A stretch of DNA of 54,642 nt from Leidyana gryllorum EB-2025a (Eukaryota > Apicomplexa), in NCBI GenBank assembly GCA_048772705.1, contig JBLWGC010000220.1, forward strand, positions 1-54,642, in the 5' to 3' direction. How positions within the stretch are numbered: position 1 is the first letter of the stretch; the number at the start of each line of letters is the position of its first letter. A model generated the notes under the pieces. The model saw only the letters and a program-made list of their open reading frames with translations, did no database searches and was not told where the DNA came from. This document shows, in pieces, positions 9,501-19,700 of this stretch. The translations under genes and the position numbers were made by a program.

Positions 9501-12500
9501 GGACGCATTCGCTCCTTTCCCGACGGCTCGAGGAACCGCTCCCGCGGTGGGAGATCTCGGGCTGGCCGAAGGCACGCGTTCACACAGCAGGCGGCGAAGC
9601 GAACCATTCATCAGTGATCGTTTCATTGCCTGGAGGTCCATCTCGTCCCGAACACTGTCCTCACTCACTAAGTGGCGAAGGAGTGTCGACAACGATGGGT
9701 TGTGAGCTGTGGATCCCGCATCCTCGTTGCTCCCAACATCTTGTTGCATCTCAGGGGCAGTATGCCCGCTGGTGTGCGGGGCCGAGGCCACGCTCGGGAT
9801 CGTCGTCGTAAGCAAACGCGACAAAGTCTCTTCCCCCCCTGATTCGAGGTGACTCTGCTGAAAACCGGCACCAGCTGAGCAGATTGGCTGCTCAACTACG
9901 TGGACTGGTTTCCCTACAGAGGGGGTGTACTGACCATCAGAAACAGATTGGCCAATGACATTGGGCCCTTCCGGTACATATTGGCCAATGGCATTGGGCC
10001 CTTCGGGTCCATTCTGGCCAATGACATTGGACGCTTCGGGTACATATTGGCCAATGACATTGGGCGCTTCGGGTACATATTGGCCAATGGCATTGGGCCC
10101 TTCGGGTCCATTCTGGCCGATGACATTGGACGCTTCGGGTACATATTGGCCAATGGCATTGGGCCCTTCGGGTCCATTCTGGCCGATGACATTGGACGCT
10201 TCGGGTACATATTGGCCAATGGCATTGGGCCCTTCGGGTCCATTCTGGCCGATGACATTGGACGCTTCGGGTACATATTGGCCAATGACATTGGGCGCTT
10301 CGGGTCCATTCTGGCCGATGACATTAGGCGCTTCGGGTACATATTGGCCAATGGCATTGGGCGCTTCGGGTCCATTCTGGCCGATGACATTAGGCGCTTC
10401 GGGTACATATTGGCCAATGACATTGGGCCCTTCGGGTACATATTGGCCAATGACATTGGGCCCTTTGGGTCCATTCTGGCCGATGACATTAGGCGCTTCG
10501 GGTCCATTCTGGCCAATGACATTGGGCGCTTCGGGTACATATTGGCCAATGACATTAGGCGCTTCGGGTACATATTGGCCAATGACATTGGGCCCTTTGG
10601 GTCCATTCTGGCCGATGACATTAGGCGCTTCGGGTACATATTGGCCAATGACATTGGGCGCTTCGGGTACATATTGGCCAATGGCATTGGGCCCTTCGGG
10701 TACATATTGGCCAATGACATTAGGCGCTTCGGGTCCATTCTGGCCAATGACATTGGGCGCTTCGGGTACATATTGGCCAATGACATTGGGCGCTTCGGGT
10801 ACATATTGGCCAATGGCATTGGGCCCTTCGGGTCCATTCTGGCCAATGACATTGGACGCTTCGGGTACATATTGGCCAATGGCATTGGGCCCTTCGGGTC
10901 CATTCTGGCCGATGACATTGGACGCTTCGGGTACATATTGGCCAATGACATTGGGCGCTTCGGGTCCATTCTGGCCGATGACATTAGGCGCTTCGGGTAC
11001 ATATTGGCCAATGACATTGGGCCCTTCGGGTACATATTGGCCAATGACATTGGGCCCTTTGGGTCCATTCTGGCCGATGACATTAGGCGCTTCGGGTCCA
11101 TTCTGGCCAATGACATTGGGCGCTTCGGGTACATATTGGCCAATGACATTGGGCGCTTCGGGTACATATTGGCCAATGACATTGGGCGCTTCGGGTACAT
11201 ATTGGCCAATGGCATTGGGCCCTTCGGGTCCATTCTGGCCAATGACATTGGACGCTTCGGGTACATATTGGCCAATGGCATTGGGCCCTTCGGGTCCATT
11301 CTGGCCGATGACATTGGACGCTTCGGGTACATATTGGCCAATGACATTGGGCGCTTCGGGTCCATTCTGGCCGATGACATTAGGCGCTTCGGGTACATAT
11401 TGGCCAATGACATTGGGCCCTTCGGGTACATATTGGCCAATGACATTGGGCGCTTCGGGTACATATTGGCCAATGACATTAGGCGCTTCGGGTACATATT
11501 GGCCAATGACATTGGGCCCTTTGGGTCCATTCTGGCCGATGACATTAGGCGCTTCGGGTACATATTGGCCAATGACATTGGGCGCTTCGGGTACATATTG
11601 GCCAATGGCATTGGGCCCTTCGGGTACATATTGGCCAATGACATTAGGCGCTTCGGGCCCATTCTGGCCAATGACATTGGGCGCTTCGGGTACATATTGG
11701 CCAATGACATTGGGCGCTTCGGGTACATATTGGCCAATCGCATTGGGCCCTTCGGGTACATATTGGCCAATGACATTAAGCGCTTCGGGTCCATTCTGGC
11801 CAATGACATTGGGCGCTTCGGGTACATATTGGCCAATGACATTGGGCGCTTCGGGTACATATTGGCCAATGGCATTGGGCCCTTCGGGTACATATTGGCC
11901 AATGACATTGGGCGCTTCGGGTCCATTCTGGCCGATGACATTAGGCGCTTCGGGTACATATTGGCCAATGACATTGGGCGCTTCGGGTACATATTGGCCA
12001 ATGGCATTGGGCCCTTCGGGTACATATTGGCCAAGGGCATTGGGCGCTTCGGGTCCATTCTGGCCGATGACATTAGGCGCTTCGGGTACATATTGGCCAA
12101 TGACATTGGGCGCTTCGGGTACATATTGGCCAATGACATTGGGCCCTTCGGGTCCATTCTGGCCGATGACATTAGGCGCTTCGGGTACATATTGGCCAAT
12201 GACATTGGGCGCTTCGGGTACATATTGGCCAATGACATTGGGCCCTTCGGGTACATATTGGCCAATGACATTAGGCGCTTCGGGTCCATTCTGGCCAATG
12301 ACATTGGGCGCTTCGGGTACATATTGGCCAATGACATTGGGCGCTTCGGGTACATATTGGCCAATGGCATTGGGCCCTTCGGGTACATATTGGCCAATGA
12401 CATTGGGCGCTTCGGGTCCATTCTGGCCGATGACATTAGGCGCTTCGGGTACATATTGGCCAATGACATTGGGCCCTTCGGGTACATATTGGCCAATGGC

Positions 12501-13310
12501 ATTGGGCCCTTCGGGTACATATTGGCCAATGACATTGGGCCCTTCGGGTACATATTGGCCAATGACATTGGGCCCTTCGGGTACATGTTGGCCAATGACA
12601 TTGGGCCCTTCGGGTCCATTCTGGCCAATGACATTAGGCGCTTCGGGTCCATTATTCTGGCCAATGGCATTGGGCCCTTCGGGTACATATTGGCCAAAGG
12701 CATTGGGCGCTTCGGGTACATATTGGCCAATGACATTGGGCGCTTCGGGTACATATTGGCCAATGGCATTGGACGCATTGTTGGCACATGGAAGATGAAT
12801 GGCGTCATATGAACTCGGGGAGAAAGCTCTTTGAGGGGCAACGGGACTGGGGGTCCCCCATATATCAAGCGATCCCCCGGCTTCTCCAAATACTCCAGAG
12901 AGACTGTCTTGCCGAGCGTCGAGTCCACGAAGTGAAGCGTCGACTCCGAGAAATGACTCTGCCTCTCGTACAATCCACTGTTCGAGCTCTTCCAGACCAC
13001 TGAGTTCACCAACTGGAGCCCCATTGTCGCCACCAGCAGTGACACGGGATTCCAGAGCTGCTTCGGTCATTTGTGGCTGCGAAGCTGGCTGCAGTGGCCC
13101 TAGCAGTAATGATTGTTCCACAGGTTGGCCGATGACATTGGGCATTAACAAGTGTCCATCCTCCACATCGAGCTCCTCGTTCAACAAACCCTCTTCAGAG
13201 GCCAAACCCAAAAGTTCACTCTCCCAAAATGGCACTGTAGAGGCCAGTATGCAAGGCAATGCCCATTTCTTTCGGTGATGGGCACAACGAACGCGGGCAC
13301 AGACCACCAT
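6525..13310 (-). CDS. Cluster gene B: giant repeat protein with duplicated A/B-type domain
   Basis: About 2261 residues, from the first ATG of the frame (13310) to a TAA at 6525. The leader is short and basic, then KKWALPCILAS, the same motif as its neighbours. Next comes an acidic region holding one isolated copy of the repeat motif (MPNVIGQPVEQ), then about 86 tandem 11-residue units (PNVIGQYVPEA or PNVIGQNGPEA). The C-terminal 1000 residues hold one clear copy of the domain seen in gene A (RKIFFM, FKRFWLL, ILQPVW, FLYSLMYGWW, TYLDEFVPFIFW) and a second, more diverged copy (LNTIFVDF, FNFWNESRQYL, PLAFSLYRWL). Changes in the repeat, including a 3 bp insertion near 12653, keep the frame, which supports coding. 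A possible upstream in-frame extension has no ATG; a 5' exon cannot be excluded. Function unknown; a surface or structural protein is plausible. Confidence 0.8.
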   Translation of the reverse strand: MVVCARVRCAHHRKKWALPCILASTVPFWESELLGLASEEGLLNEELDVEDGHLLMPNVIGQPVEQSLLLGPLQPASQPQMTEAALESRVTAGGDNGAPVGELSGLEELEQWIVREAESFLGVDASLRGLDARQDSLSGVFGEAGGSLDIWGTPSPVAPQRAFSPSSYDAIHLPCANNASNAIGQYVPEAPNVIGQYVPEAPNAFGQYVPEGPNAIGQNNGPEAPNVIGQNGPEGPNVIGQHVPEGPNVIGQYVPEGPNVIGQYVPEGPNAIGQYVPEGPNVIGQYVPEAPNVIGQNGPEAPNVIGQYVPEGPNAIGQYVPEAPNVIGQYVPEAPNVIGQNGPEAPNVIGQYVPEGPNVIGQYVPEAPNVIGQYVPEAPNVIGQNGPEGPNVIGQYVPEAPNVIGQYVPEAPNVIGQNGPEAPNALGQYVPEGPNAIGQYVPEAPNVIGQYVPEAPNVIGQNGPEAPNVIGQYVPEGPNAIGQYVPEAPNVIGQYVPEAPNVIGQNGPEALNVIGQYVPEGPNAIGQYVPEAPNVIGQYVPEAPNVIGQNGPEAPNVIGQYVPEGPNAIGQYVPEAPNVIGQYVPEAPNVIGQNGPKGPNVIGQYVPEAPNVIGQYVPEAPNVIGQYVPEGPNVIGQYVPEAPNVIGQNGPEAPNVIGQYVPEASNVIGQNGPEGPNAIGQYVPEASNVIGQNGPEGPNAIGQYVPEAPNVIGQYVPEAPNVIGQYVPEAPNVIGQNGPEAPNVIGQNGPKGPNVIGQYVPEGPNVIGQYVPEAPNVIGQNGPEAPNVIGQYVPEASNVIGQNGPEGPNAIGQYVPEASNVIGQNGPEGPNAIGQYVPEAPNVIGQYVPEAPNVIGQNGPEAPNVIGQYVPEGPNAIGQYVPEAPNVIGQYVPEAPNVIGQNGPKGPNVIGQYVPEAPNVIGQYVPEAPNVIGQNGPEAPNVIGQNGPKGPNVIGQYVPEGPNVIGQYVPEAPNVIGQNGPEAPNAIGQYVPEAPNVIGQNGPEAPNVIGQYVPEASNVIGQNGPEGPNAIGQYVPEASNVIGQNGPEGPNAIGQYVPEASNVIGQNGPEGPNAIGQYVPEAPNVIGQYVPEASNVIGQNGPEGPNAIGQYVPEGPNVIGQSVSDGQYTPSVGKPVHVVEQPICSAGAGFQQSHLESGGEETLSRLLTTTIPSVASAPHTSGHTAPEMQQDVGSNEDAGSTAHNPSLSTLLRHLVSEDSVRDEMDLQAMKRSLMNGSLRRLLCERVPSASPRSPTAGAVPRAVGKGANASKAQQVPQLLMSPATLSPNAKGLSMRLSQQDLYSVIQQNSPNTAVASTARSRGDKSAAPEVMSGDGVEASPTRAFSPEEHIPMCMKRLRGVYGDWLRYVFCVRLYTLGTRWPRHEYHRLRKIFFMANTASVVDNLLRLHVPSASMPFHPRGSWSAWTKLGVPVRLIKNRRESRHNIEIDLEELKHWTPEVATALVSQNCNLVDVDDDSSALPQAFRAKVNELAEKFKYEFKRFWLLRLSPMLDRVLQGKCTHWSEILQPVWQLLASNPRFQDLGPFLYSLMYGWWLCDPAPTVVGGAARSHSIWCTEDHHYIADRFLVDSQREKGFIIFLRKHPKRSMGEEASVSAMIEAQARLGRALEAFEKGAECPETYLDEFVPFIFWKRGRPQSAARKRRNANGSQGHSKRQRNSPPTATDLPQPSRPVDNWNSQPPQDPRIPLSLCMRPPLEHLKCILEGWRGSAEATYVATTVSAAVEPLGPILTRAHLNQLSHTVLRLIETNSMCRKFAFQLWFWLNTIFVDFNDPRLPEPGCAPAVEGSHLSICAMWSDPETFSQLQVVPHTSIHNPRLTYALYGTEQHTDGAPIKDMATSRFFDLYGIGDAKEVMNLIRKADLNLPMEAKKALLTRVIPGMNWKEENLVENPSDWRPTAPCVEAVGTRQAWLPQFANNLHKTTADERVKDRFRRVLTGGRIGHLDENRVEMVVKISDLWKEPSLYNLTNLPFRNDVLLNIDRLEATGDPEYVKISVSVTTVRNWSSKLPWRNLPDAFPSFPNGCPVEMLFFPIQVREQLLRLATRHFADCFNFWNESRQYLTHWISPQGRLEHVAPVFGILAGYPNLHPLAFSLYRWLSELVYEDLFKSLRPPFVHKPVFKYLYWRLAGKRKIIFTAPLPGGPPHFPDIYFVRDIGDRQLNLRHLAKYEVQELPLSQEQKEMIQAAHDQIIGGQAKDWQALETLIPQVKWVAPPSDADAESLTIPETVSGAETAAVTTIAIIS
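9934..12782 (-). repeat. 33 bp coding minisatellite, about 86 units, higher-order pattern
   Basis: Units of 33 bp encode PNVIGQ followed by either YVPE or NGPE and then A or G. The two unit types follow an order that often repeats every four units (NGPEA, YVPEG, AIGQYVPEA, VIGQYVPEA), a 132 bp higher-order period. Units are nearly identical, pointing to recent expansion or gene-conversion-like homogenisation. Because 33 is divisible by 3 and the unit has no stop in several frames, two plus-strand frames and a second minus-strand frame are also open throughout; only the gene B frame joins unique coding sequence on both sides. Confidence 0.95.
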
Positions 13311-13642
13311 AACAGTCAAAAAAAACTCACCGACGGAGTTTAAGGCACCAGGAGGAGTCCACAAGTGGTGGGTGATACCCGATCGCCATCTGTGCTCTTG
13401 GTACAAGTGTGTGCAGCACGACGAGACACGCAAATGACATTGATAGTGAAAAGGCGGAATCGATTGGTCTCTTCGCAAGAGAGCCACTGGTCACTGGTTG
13501 ATGTATGGTGTTGGACACATGGACAATTTACATACAGATTCAAGAGTGATCTGACACCCACTGACGTATCAAAATGATGCGTGTTGCAGAGTTTGAATTG
13601 CCTCAATCTGACTTTAGAAGTGGCTGTGCCCCTGGACTTACG

Positions 13643-15277
13643 CTAATCTGAGGAGACTTTCTTTGATGGCACGATGGGTGTGCGTTTTGTTTTGTGCTGG
13701 GCGCTTGACGACTTTGGTGTCTCCTTGAGCTGGAGATAGGCTCTACCTGGTTGGGAGGATTTCGTCGACCAAATTCTTCTTCTGAGCGCTGGTGAAACGG
13801 TTCCGATTGCTCGCTGCAAGGCACTCTCTCCATCGATCATCAAGCGTCTACGGGCAGCGGATGCTCGTTCCTTCCGTCGCATGATCGATTCAAGTCGTAT
13901 GGTCGTTGTGTATTCTGGTTCTGCTTCACCAAGCTTCGTGATAGATAGTTGGCGGTCACCACATTCAGTGGGTTCAGAAAGATTGATGAGTCTGTGGACG
14001 GTATCGCGGATGAGGTGCTGACGTCGCACGCGATGGCGCAGGACTCGATGCACTTCCTTCCAGACGTCAAGGGAAAGTGTTGGGGCTTCGAACTCATAAG
14101 AATATGATACCGATGGGTCTTCTGCAGGCCAGAGACGGCGGATCCAGTGGGAAGACCCCGCAGCGCGGGACAGTGAGTATCTCTGTGATCTGTCGAGCCT
14201 CCCGATGCATTCCCCGTCGCCTAAATCGCCCAGTCTCTGCATCCAGCTTTCCACGTGAGAGGGTTTTGCTACAATTGTCAGTGTGTCCTGTGTGGAGGAG
14301 ACTCCCGGGTCCGCCTCTAAATCTGTAATGACGTTGATCCGTCCTCCCTTCACCGAATCTGGAATCAGATTGTGGTTCAGAAGCGTGCGAATGAAGTCAC
14401 GAATGCTCTCGTACACAGCCTCACCCTTCTGCCAGTCGAAGGGGTCGCTCCTCCATTGTCTCGTCAACATCGGTGCCCTACTCAGGTCGACCAGCCATCG
14501 GCTTCTGTAGGCTTGGCCGAGAACGTTGCCCAATGTGGGTATGGCCGGGGCGGTTACGACCTCATCGACTCCTCGTCGTCGTCGTCCCACAAACAAGATG
14601 GCCTTAGACTCGTAATCCTCCGGCCTGCACATCTTCCAGTTGCAATCGTCGCTCTGACAACCCTCTCGTTGCACCAACACTGCATCCTGATCTGCAGAGG
14701 GGCCCTCCAAGGAGTATAGTTGGAAGTGGACAGCTCCGTGATGGTGCGGACTGGAAGAAGGATCGGTCTCTCGAAGAGGGTCTTCTTTGCGGATGTACGA
14801 CAGCCCTTCCGGCCCGAGACGCTCAAACTGGAGCTCACTGCTCCCCAGGAGGGCTTGGAGCAGAATCATGTTGCGCGAACCTGTTGGAACGTCGGGAGTC
14901 TGCAAATCAGACTGGGCGCAGTCGGTGGCCATAGTACTGATGTCTTCAGAAGACTCAAATGCTGCTGCGAGACAACGCGGAAGCACAGTCTGACAATTTC
15001 TGGGGAACCGTTCCCACAAATTAGCAATTCGCATCCTCAGGCGATAGGTGGCGGGTGGGCGGCGCGCGATCCATCGGCGAAATCGTTCTGCCAGATTTGT
15101 CGCGAATGAGGGCTCTCGCTCATTGTCAGTCGGCAGAAGGTTGGTCTGCTCGGTATCCGAGTCTAACAATGCGTATTGTTGCCATCCGTTCCCCGCGACC
15201 AGGCACGGGAGGACCACTGCGATGCAGGACACGTGTGTGGAGGAATGGTGGTCAGGTGGGAACCGTGCGATTCGCAT
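13643..15277 (-). CDS. Cluster gene C: leader plus C-to-H-type domain
   Basis: 544 residues from the ATG at 15277 (preceded on the minus strand by a run of seven A) to a TAG at 13643. The start MRIARFPP and the hydrophobic IAVVLPCLVAG match the leader of the other family members, and this decides the start over an upstream in-frame non-ATG extension. The middle and C-terminal parts contain the family boxes in order: AVLVQ, an SRWLVDLSR box, LLNHNLIP, GRINVITD, LTIVAKPSHVESWM, and LSLDVWKEVHRVL. The usual WW box is diverged here (SSHWIRRLW). The C-terminus is basic and Arg-rich. The start lies only 76 bp after the stop of gene D on the same strand. Function unknown. Confidence 0.85.
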   Translation of the reverse strand: MRIARFPPDHHSSTHVSCIAVVLPCLVAGNGWQQYALLDSDTEQTNLLPTDNEREPSFATNLAERFRRWIARRPPATYRLRMRIANLWERFPRNCQTVLPRCLAAAFESSEDISTMATDCAQSDLQTPDVPTGSRNMILLQALLGSSELQFERLGPEGLSYIRKEDPLRETDPSSSPHHHGAVHFQLYSLEGPSADQDAVLVQREGCQSDDCNWKMCRPEDYESKAILFVGRRRRGVDEVVTAPAIPTLGNVLGQAYRSRWLVDLSRAPMLTRQWRSDPFDWQKGEAVYESIRDFIRTLLNHNLIPDSVKGGRINVITDLEADPGVSSTQDTLTIVAKPSHVESWMQRLGDLGDGECIGRLDRSQRYSLSRAAGSSHWIRRLWPAEDPSVSYSYEFEAPTLSLDVWKEVHRVLRHRVRRQHLIRDTVHRLINLSEPTECGDRQLSITKLGEAEPEYTTTIRLESIMRRKERASAARRRLMIDGESALQRAIGTVSPALRRRIWSTKSSQPGRAYLQLKETPKSSSAQHKTKRTPIVPSKKVSSD

Positions 15278-15352
15278 TTTTTTGGGAAATCTTTGGCTGT
15301 GGTCGTCGTTTACGACAGCCAAAAGTCACTCGAATGAATCAGTTTCCTATAC

Positions 15353-16591
15353 TTATCGAATACACAAATCTGACTCTGAGGATGGAAGCTTGAAGTCTAT
15401 GTCGGACACTATCTCGGTCCACTCGAAGGTGGTGTCTCGGGTGGGGACAGCCCTACAAGTGCACTTAACCTTGTGATGATGAACAGTCTGATCATTAGTT
15501 CGTTCTCTTCGACTCGAAACCGCTTCCAGCACAACCTCCTCGACCCTATCGACGGGGGAGTCACTTCGTTCTTGTAATTCTTCTCCGATTGTCACCAGGT
15601 GCCTACTTAGGCGGGGCCACAGTGTTGGGGACACAGGGGCGCCTCGCAGGATAAAAGAGCACTTGTTACCACCAGAAGATCGCACCTGCACTTGTCGGTT
15701 CTCATTCCAACGGCCGGGAGACTGCCAATAGGTTCCCATACTACCGATAAACTCATGGTTCAACCCGGTTCGCAAGCAGCTGTCGAAACTGCCCCGTGTC
15801 CTTGAAATGACAAGTGTTGGCTCGAGAGGGTTTCTCGGCGCATCGGGCTCAAACGATGGCATTGTTGAAATCTCAATAGTTCCTTCTGTCTGCATCTTTT
15901 CGGGAACGATTAATCCTCCCGCGAATGCGACCTGCAGCAGAAAGAGGGTCAGATCACCGCCCACCTCGGGGGGTGGTGGGCAGCGGGAAGAATCGTTATC
16001 CCACATCACAGCCCGACACAACTTGGTGTCGACCTCGTAATCGGCCCCGAATCCTCGGTTTACCCGCACTTTCCACCGGCTGCGAAACATCGAAGACAGC
16101 AGACGATCAAAGGTTGGGGCCTTAGGCACACAACTGCTGCTCGAAGCAGTCGATGAGGTGGGAGGGGAAACGACTACGTCTGGTGCCATAAACCTTCGGA
16201 ACCCCATGTACAGCACTGTCTCATTTGCTGCTGTTTGTAACGCAACTGCCTCCTGAGCATCAGTAGAAGTAGGGTAGAGGAAAGCGGGTTGGGCCTCTGC
16301 CGAGCTCGACAATTGCCATCCGCCTCCCTGCGCAGCTGTTACTGACACCCCTCGTTGCCTCAACAGATTAGCAATGGAGGAACTGATACCCTCCTCGCTG
16401 GAGGGGACATCAACACTTGGGCCGCCGGCCGCTCTGATTGTCTCCGTCGCCGCCCCACTGGGCACTGACTCGACCTCTGTCGGTGACAGTGAGCTCTCCT
16501 CTGCGTTTGTGGAAGCAGTGCTTTCGGACTGCGTGACCGATTCGGCTGCGGGTGGTCGGAAGAATCCTCGCATAACATCCGCAATGGTCTC
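15353..16591 (-). pseudogene. Cluster gene D, 3' half (split by LTR element)
   Basis: The C-terminal half (about 412 codons) of a host family gene whose 5' half lies beyond the retrotransposon at 21522-22686. Visible family boxes are VLYMGFRRF, LLSSMFRSRWKVRVN, FAGGLIV, LVISRTRGSFDSCL, EFIGSMGTYW, and a final Cys- and His-containing tail. On the minus strand the codons run through the 4 bp target duplication in the same frame as the other half, so before the insertion D was one intronless gene of about 800 codons, the largest of the C-to-H type. An internal ATG at 16573 could in principle start a truncated product. No other damage is obvious in this half. Confidence 0.8.
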
Positions 16592-16770
16592 TGAGCGGTC
16601 AGGCGCAGTGAGGCAAAACGCGAAGGCAATGTTATGTCGCCGACATCCTTTTAGTCTTTTGTAAATAGATCAGAGCTAGTTGATAACTAATGAGCGACAC
16701 GCCTATGTTGAGTAAGCCTATAGGAACCCCCGCAGCCTCGGAGGTTAACGTGAGCCATTCACACGGCTCA
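16592..16770 (+). repeat. 5' LTR (179 bp)
   Basis: Short LTR with TG...CA ends and 5 bp terminal inverted repeats. It includes the ATG and the first 27 codons of the element's long frame. No difference from the 3' LTR was seen. Confidence 0.93.
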
Positions 16771-19700
16771 GCTGGGGGCTGTTCTGGGAACCACGAGGCT
16801 GTGCTGTTGGAGTTCCTAGCTAACGACGAGAGGTTCCCCCGAGAACCACATGAGGACGACGTGGTGGAACAGCTCAATCGGAGAGCCAAGTTCCTCAACT
16901 TCCTCAACCTCGCTCCATTCGACCCGCCCAACGAGAGAGCGTTCGAAGACTGGGTCGACGCAGCGGCGGCGCAAATCAAGAGATTCGGACTCTGCTCCGA
17001 ACTCTTCAGAGATGCCTGGGCTCTGGTGGCAACGCCGAATGTAGCGGCAACCCTCCGTAGCCTACCGGCGGGACTCCAGTACGAGGAGATGGTCGAGAGA
17101 GTGGCGAAGAGACACTTCCGCCACTCCGACTACGTAGAGGAGCTCGAGTTAGAGATCGCTGCGGGAAAGAGAGCGGGGACAGTGCCGGATGCGGTGGCGT
17201 GGATGCGTTCGGTCTGCAGGAGATTCGTCCGAGTGAGAGACCGTCGCCAACACGACTCCCTGCTCACCGAGGGAAGGTTGCGGATGCTCTTCAAGAGAAG
17301 TTTACCCCTCGATGTGCTCGAGAGATTAAGCTATATGCCCAACCTCGACTCGCTCACGGCCTTAATGGACGGGGCTGAGTTCGCCGAAGCTGAGTGTGCT
17401 AAGAAGAGAGCGCGGACGGGTGTCCCGCTGTTTACGGCAGAGCCTCCGGCGACTGATGAGTCGATGGAAGAGAAAACGGCGGAGCCGCCCAAGGCGCCGG
17501 CCGATACCCCCAAGAAGGAGGTGGAGAAGCCTCCCTGCTTCAGGTGTGGGTTGAAGGGTCACCACTCGAAGGACTGCGAGTACAAGGAGAAAAAGTGCGA
17601 GCATTGCGACAAGAAAGGTCACGCCGCGACCACGTGTAGGGCGCTAGTAAAGCGCGATCCGAAGTCGCAGAGGATCAAGCTTCGTGTAATGGAGACCCGG
17701 GCAGGTCACGTGCTTCAGTCTAAGGAGCCGTATTCAGCCGAAGAGAAGATCGTAAGCGCGGAAGAGCTGTTGGAGATCTTGCGAAGTCGAGCAGCGAAAG
17801 TTAGAGAGCGTAAAGCGAAGCATTACCGAGAGCTCAAGGAGGCCGCCAAGAAGAAAGCAGCGGAAGAGGAGAAAGCGGACGCCAAGGTGTGCGAGGCCGA
17901 GGACTCGTCGAGCGAGACCGACGATGAAGGAGTCCTCGAGGAGACCTGCCGCCTGCTCAAAGATTACCTTGGCGAGAGAGAGGTGTATCGCTGCTCGCCG
18001 AACGGGTTCGGAAAGGCTTTCCGGATGCCCGTAAAGATCAACGGAGTAGAGTTCGAGGCGATAGTCGACACAGGAGCGGCTTTCAGTGTCTGCGGGCCTT
18101 CGTTGCGTAAGAAGTTCGGGTTAAGGGCTACCGGTGATACGGTAAACTTCGCCGGGCTGGGTACCGCGAGGGGCCGGAAGCTCGAACCTGTAAAGTTGGA
18201 GATTGGAGGGGTTGGCTTTGAGCAATCGTTTTGGGTAGTCGAGACGCATCATGACCAGTTACTAGTAGGTATGGACGCGTTGAAGACCAGCGGGCTGTTG
18301 CTGGACCCTCTCGAGGGCCAGTTACTGCCTAGGAGGGTCGAGGCGCTGATGGTTGAGCTTACGGAGGAAGAGAAGCGAGCCAATGCGGCTAAAGACGTCG
18401 TTACAGGCTACGAGATAGGGGCTACCGACGAAGAAAAGAAAGCCGAGGCTCGAGCTACGTTTCATGCGATCACGAGTCACTTGAGTCCGGAGAGGGTCTC
18501 TGAGCTGTGGGACATCTGGTGGGAGTATAAAGATGCCTGGCTGGACCCGGTGCCGGGGCGAGTTAAGGTCAGCACCGCCAGCTTCGAGGTTTACGGGAAG
18601 CCGTATAGGGCAAGGTTGAGACCGCTGACCGCGGAGTTGAAGGAGGAGTTAGATAAGCAACTCCAGAGTATGCTCAAGGCTGGTGTAATCAGGCCGAGTA
18701 AGAGCCCGTGGGGTGCAAGCCCCTTATTTGTAAAGAAGAAGACTGGGGAGTGGCGGATTGTAGTAGATTACCGCCCTCTCAACGCGCAGATGGTACCGGA
18801 CGCGTACCCCCTGCCTCACGTGTGGGACCTGTGCCAATTGGCAGCCGGGCACGAGTGGTACTCGGCTCTAGATTGCGCCAACGGTTTCTGGAACGTAAGG
18901 CTAGAGGAGGGGAGTATGCCGTACACCGCGATGATCACCCACGCTGGCACTTACGAGTACACGGTGCTCCCGTTCGGAGTGCGTAATTCTCCGAGCGAGT
19001 GTCAACGCGCGTTAGATCTAGCCTTCGGTTCCGTCCGTTGCGCGACGAGGTACATTGACGATATCACCATTTGGGGTGACACGAAGGAGGAACACGACGC
19101 GACGCTGCGAGAGGTACTGGCGGCGGCGAGGGAAGCAGGGTTCTTCTTCAAGCTCAAGAAGACGGAGCTGTACAGGCGAGAGGTCAACATGCTAGGGTTT
19201 AGAGTAAGTCGGGAAGGCATCAGGCCGAGTCCGAAGAAGGTGCAGGGGATCGTAAACGCACCTGCACCCACGAATTTGAGAGAGCTACGGGAGTTCTTGG
19301 GGATGAGTAGCTACTTGAGAAAGTTCGTGCAGGATTACAGCACGATCGCGGAGCCACTGACGTCTCTCACCAAGCAGAGTCACCCCTTCGAGTGGGGTCC
19401 CGAGCAGCAACGAGCGTTCGCGCTAGTTAAGAAGGGAATCGCCGAAGCGGCCTTACTGGCCTATCCTAAGGGCCCTGGGCTGTTCGTGATTAACACGGAT
19501 GCCTGTAAGAAAGGGGTCGGGGCGGTGCTGATGCAAGCCCAGGAGGGGACGCTGGTGACCCTGGAATATGCTAGTAAGAAGTTGACTGACGCGGAGACCA
19601 GGTGGAGCACGTCGGAACAGGAAGCATTCGCAGTGGTGTGGGCTGTAAAGAAGTTCCACGACTACATCCGCACCCGCAAGACCTTCGTAATTACGGACCA

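Noticed and set aside
9934-12782. CRISPR-like array
   Set aside because: The units are contiguous 33 bp repeats without unique spacers, lie in a coding frame, and the genome is eukaryotic.
9900-12812. Plus-strand frames of 970 and 947 codons with GYILAND or SGTYWPMTLG repeats
   Set aside because: They exist only because the 33 bp unit has no stops in these frames; they begin and end at the edges of the array and join no unique coding sequence, while the minus-strand gene B frame does.
9914-13045. A second minus-strand frame of about 1040 codons (MSLANMYPKRP repeats)
   Set aside because: Same cause as above; the gene B frame has the family leader on one side and the family domain on the other.
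13311-13487. N-terminal extension of gene B beyond 13310
   Set aside because: The frame is open but has no ATG, and the ATG at 13310 gives the leader shared with neighbouring genes.
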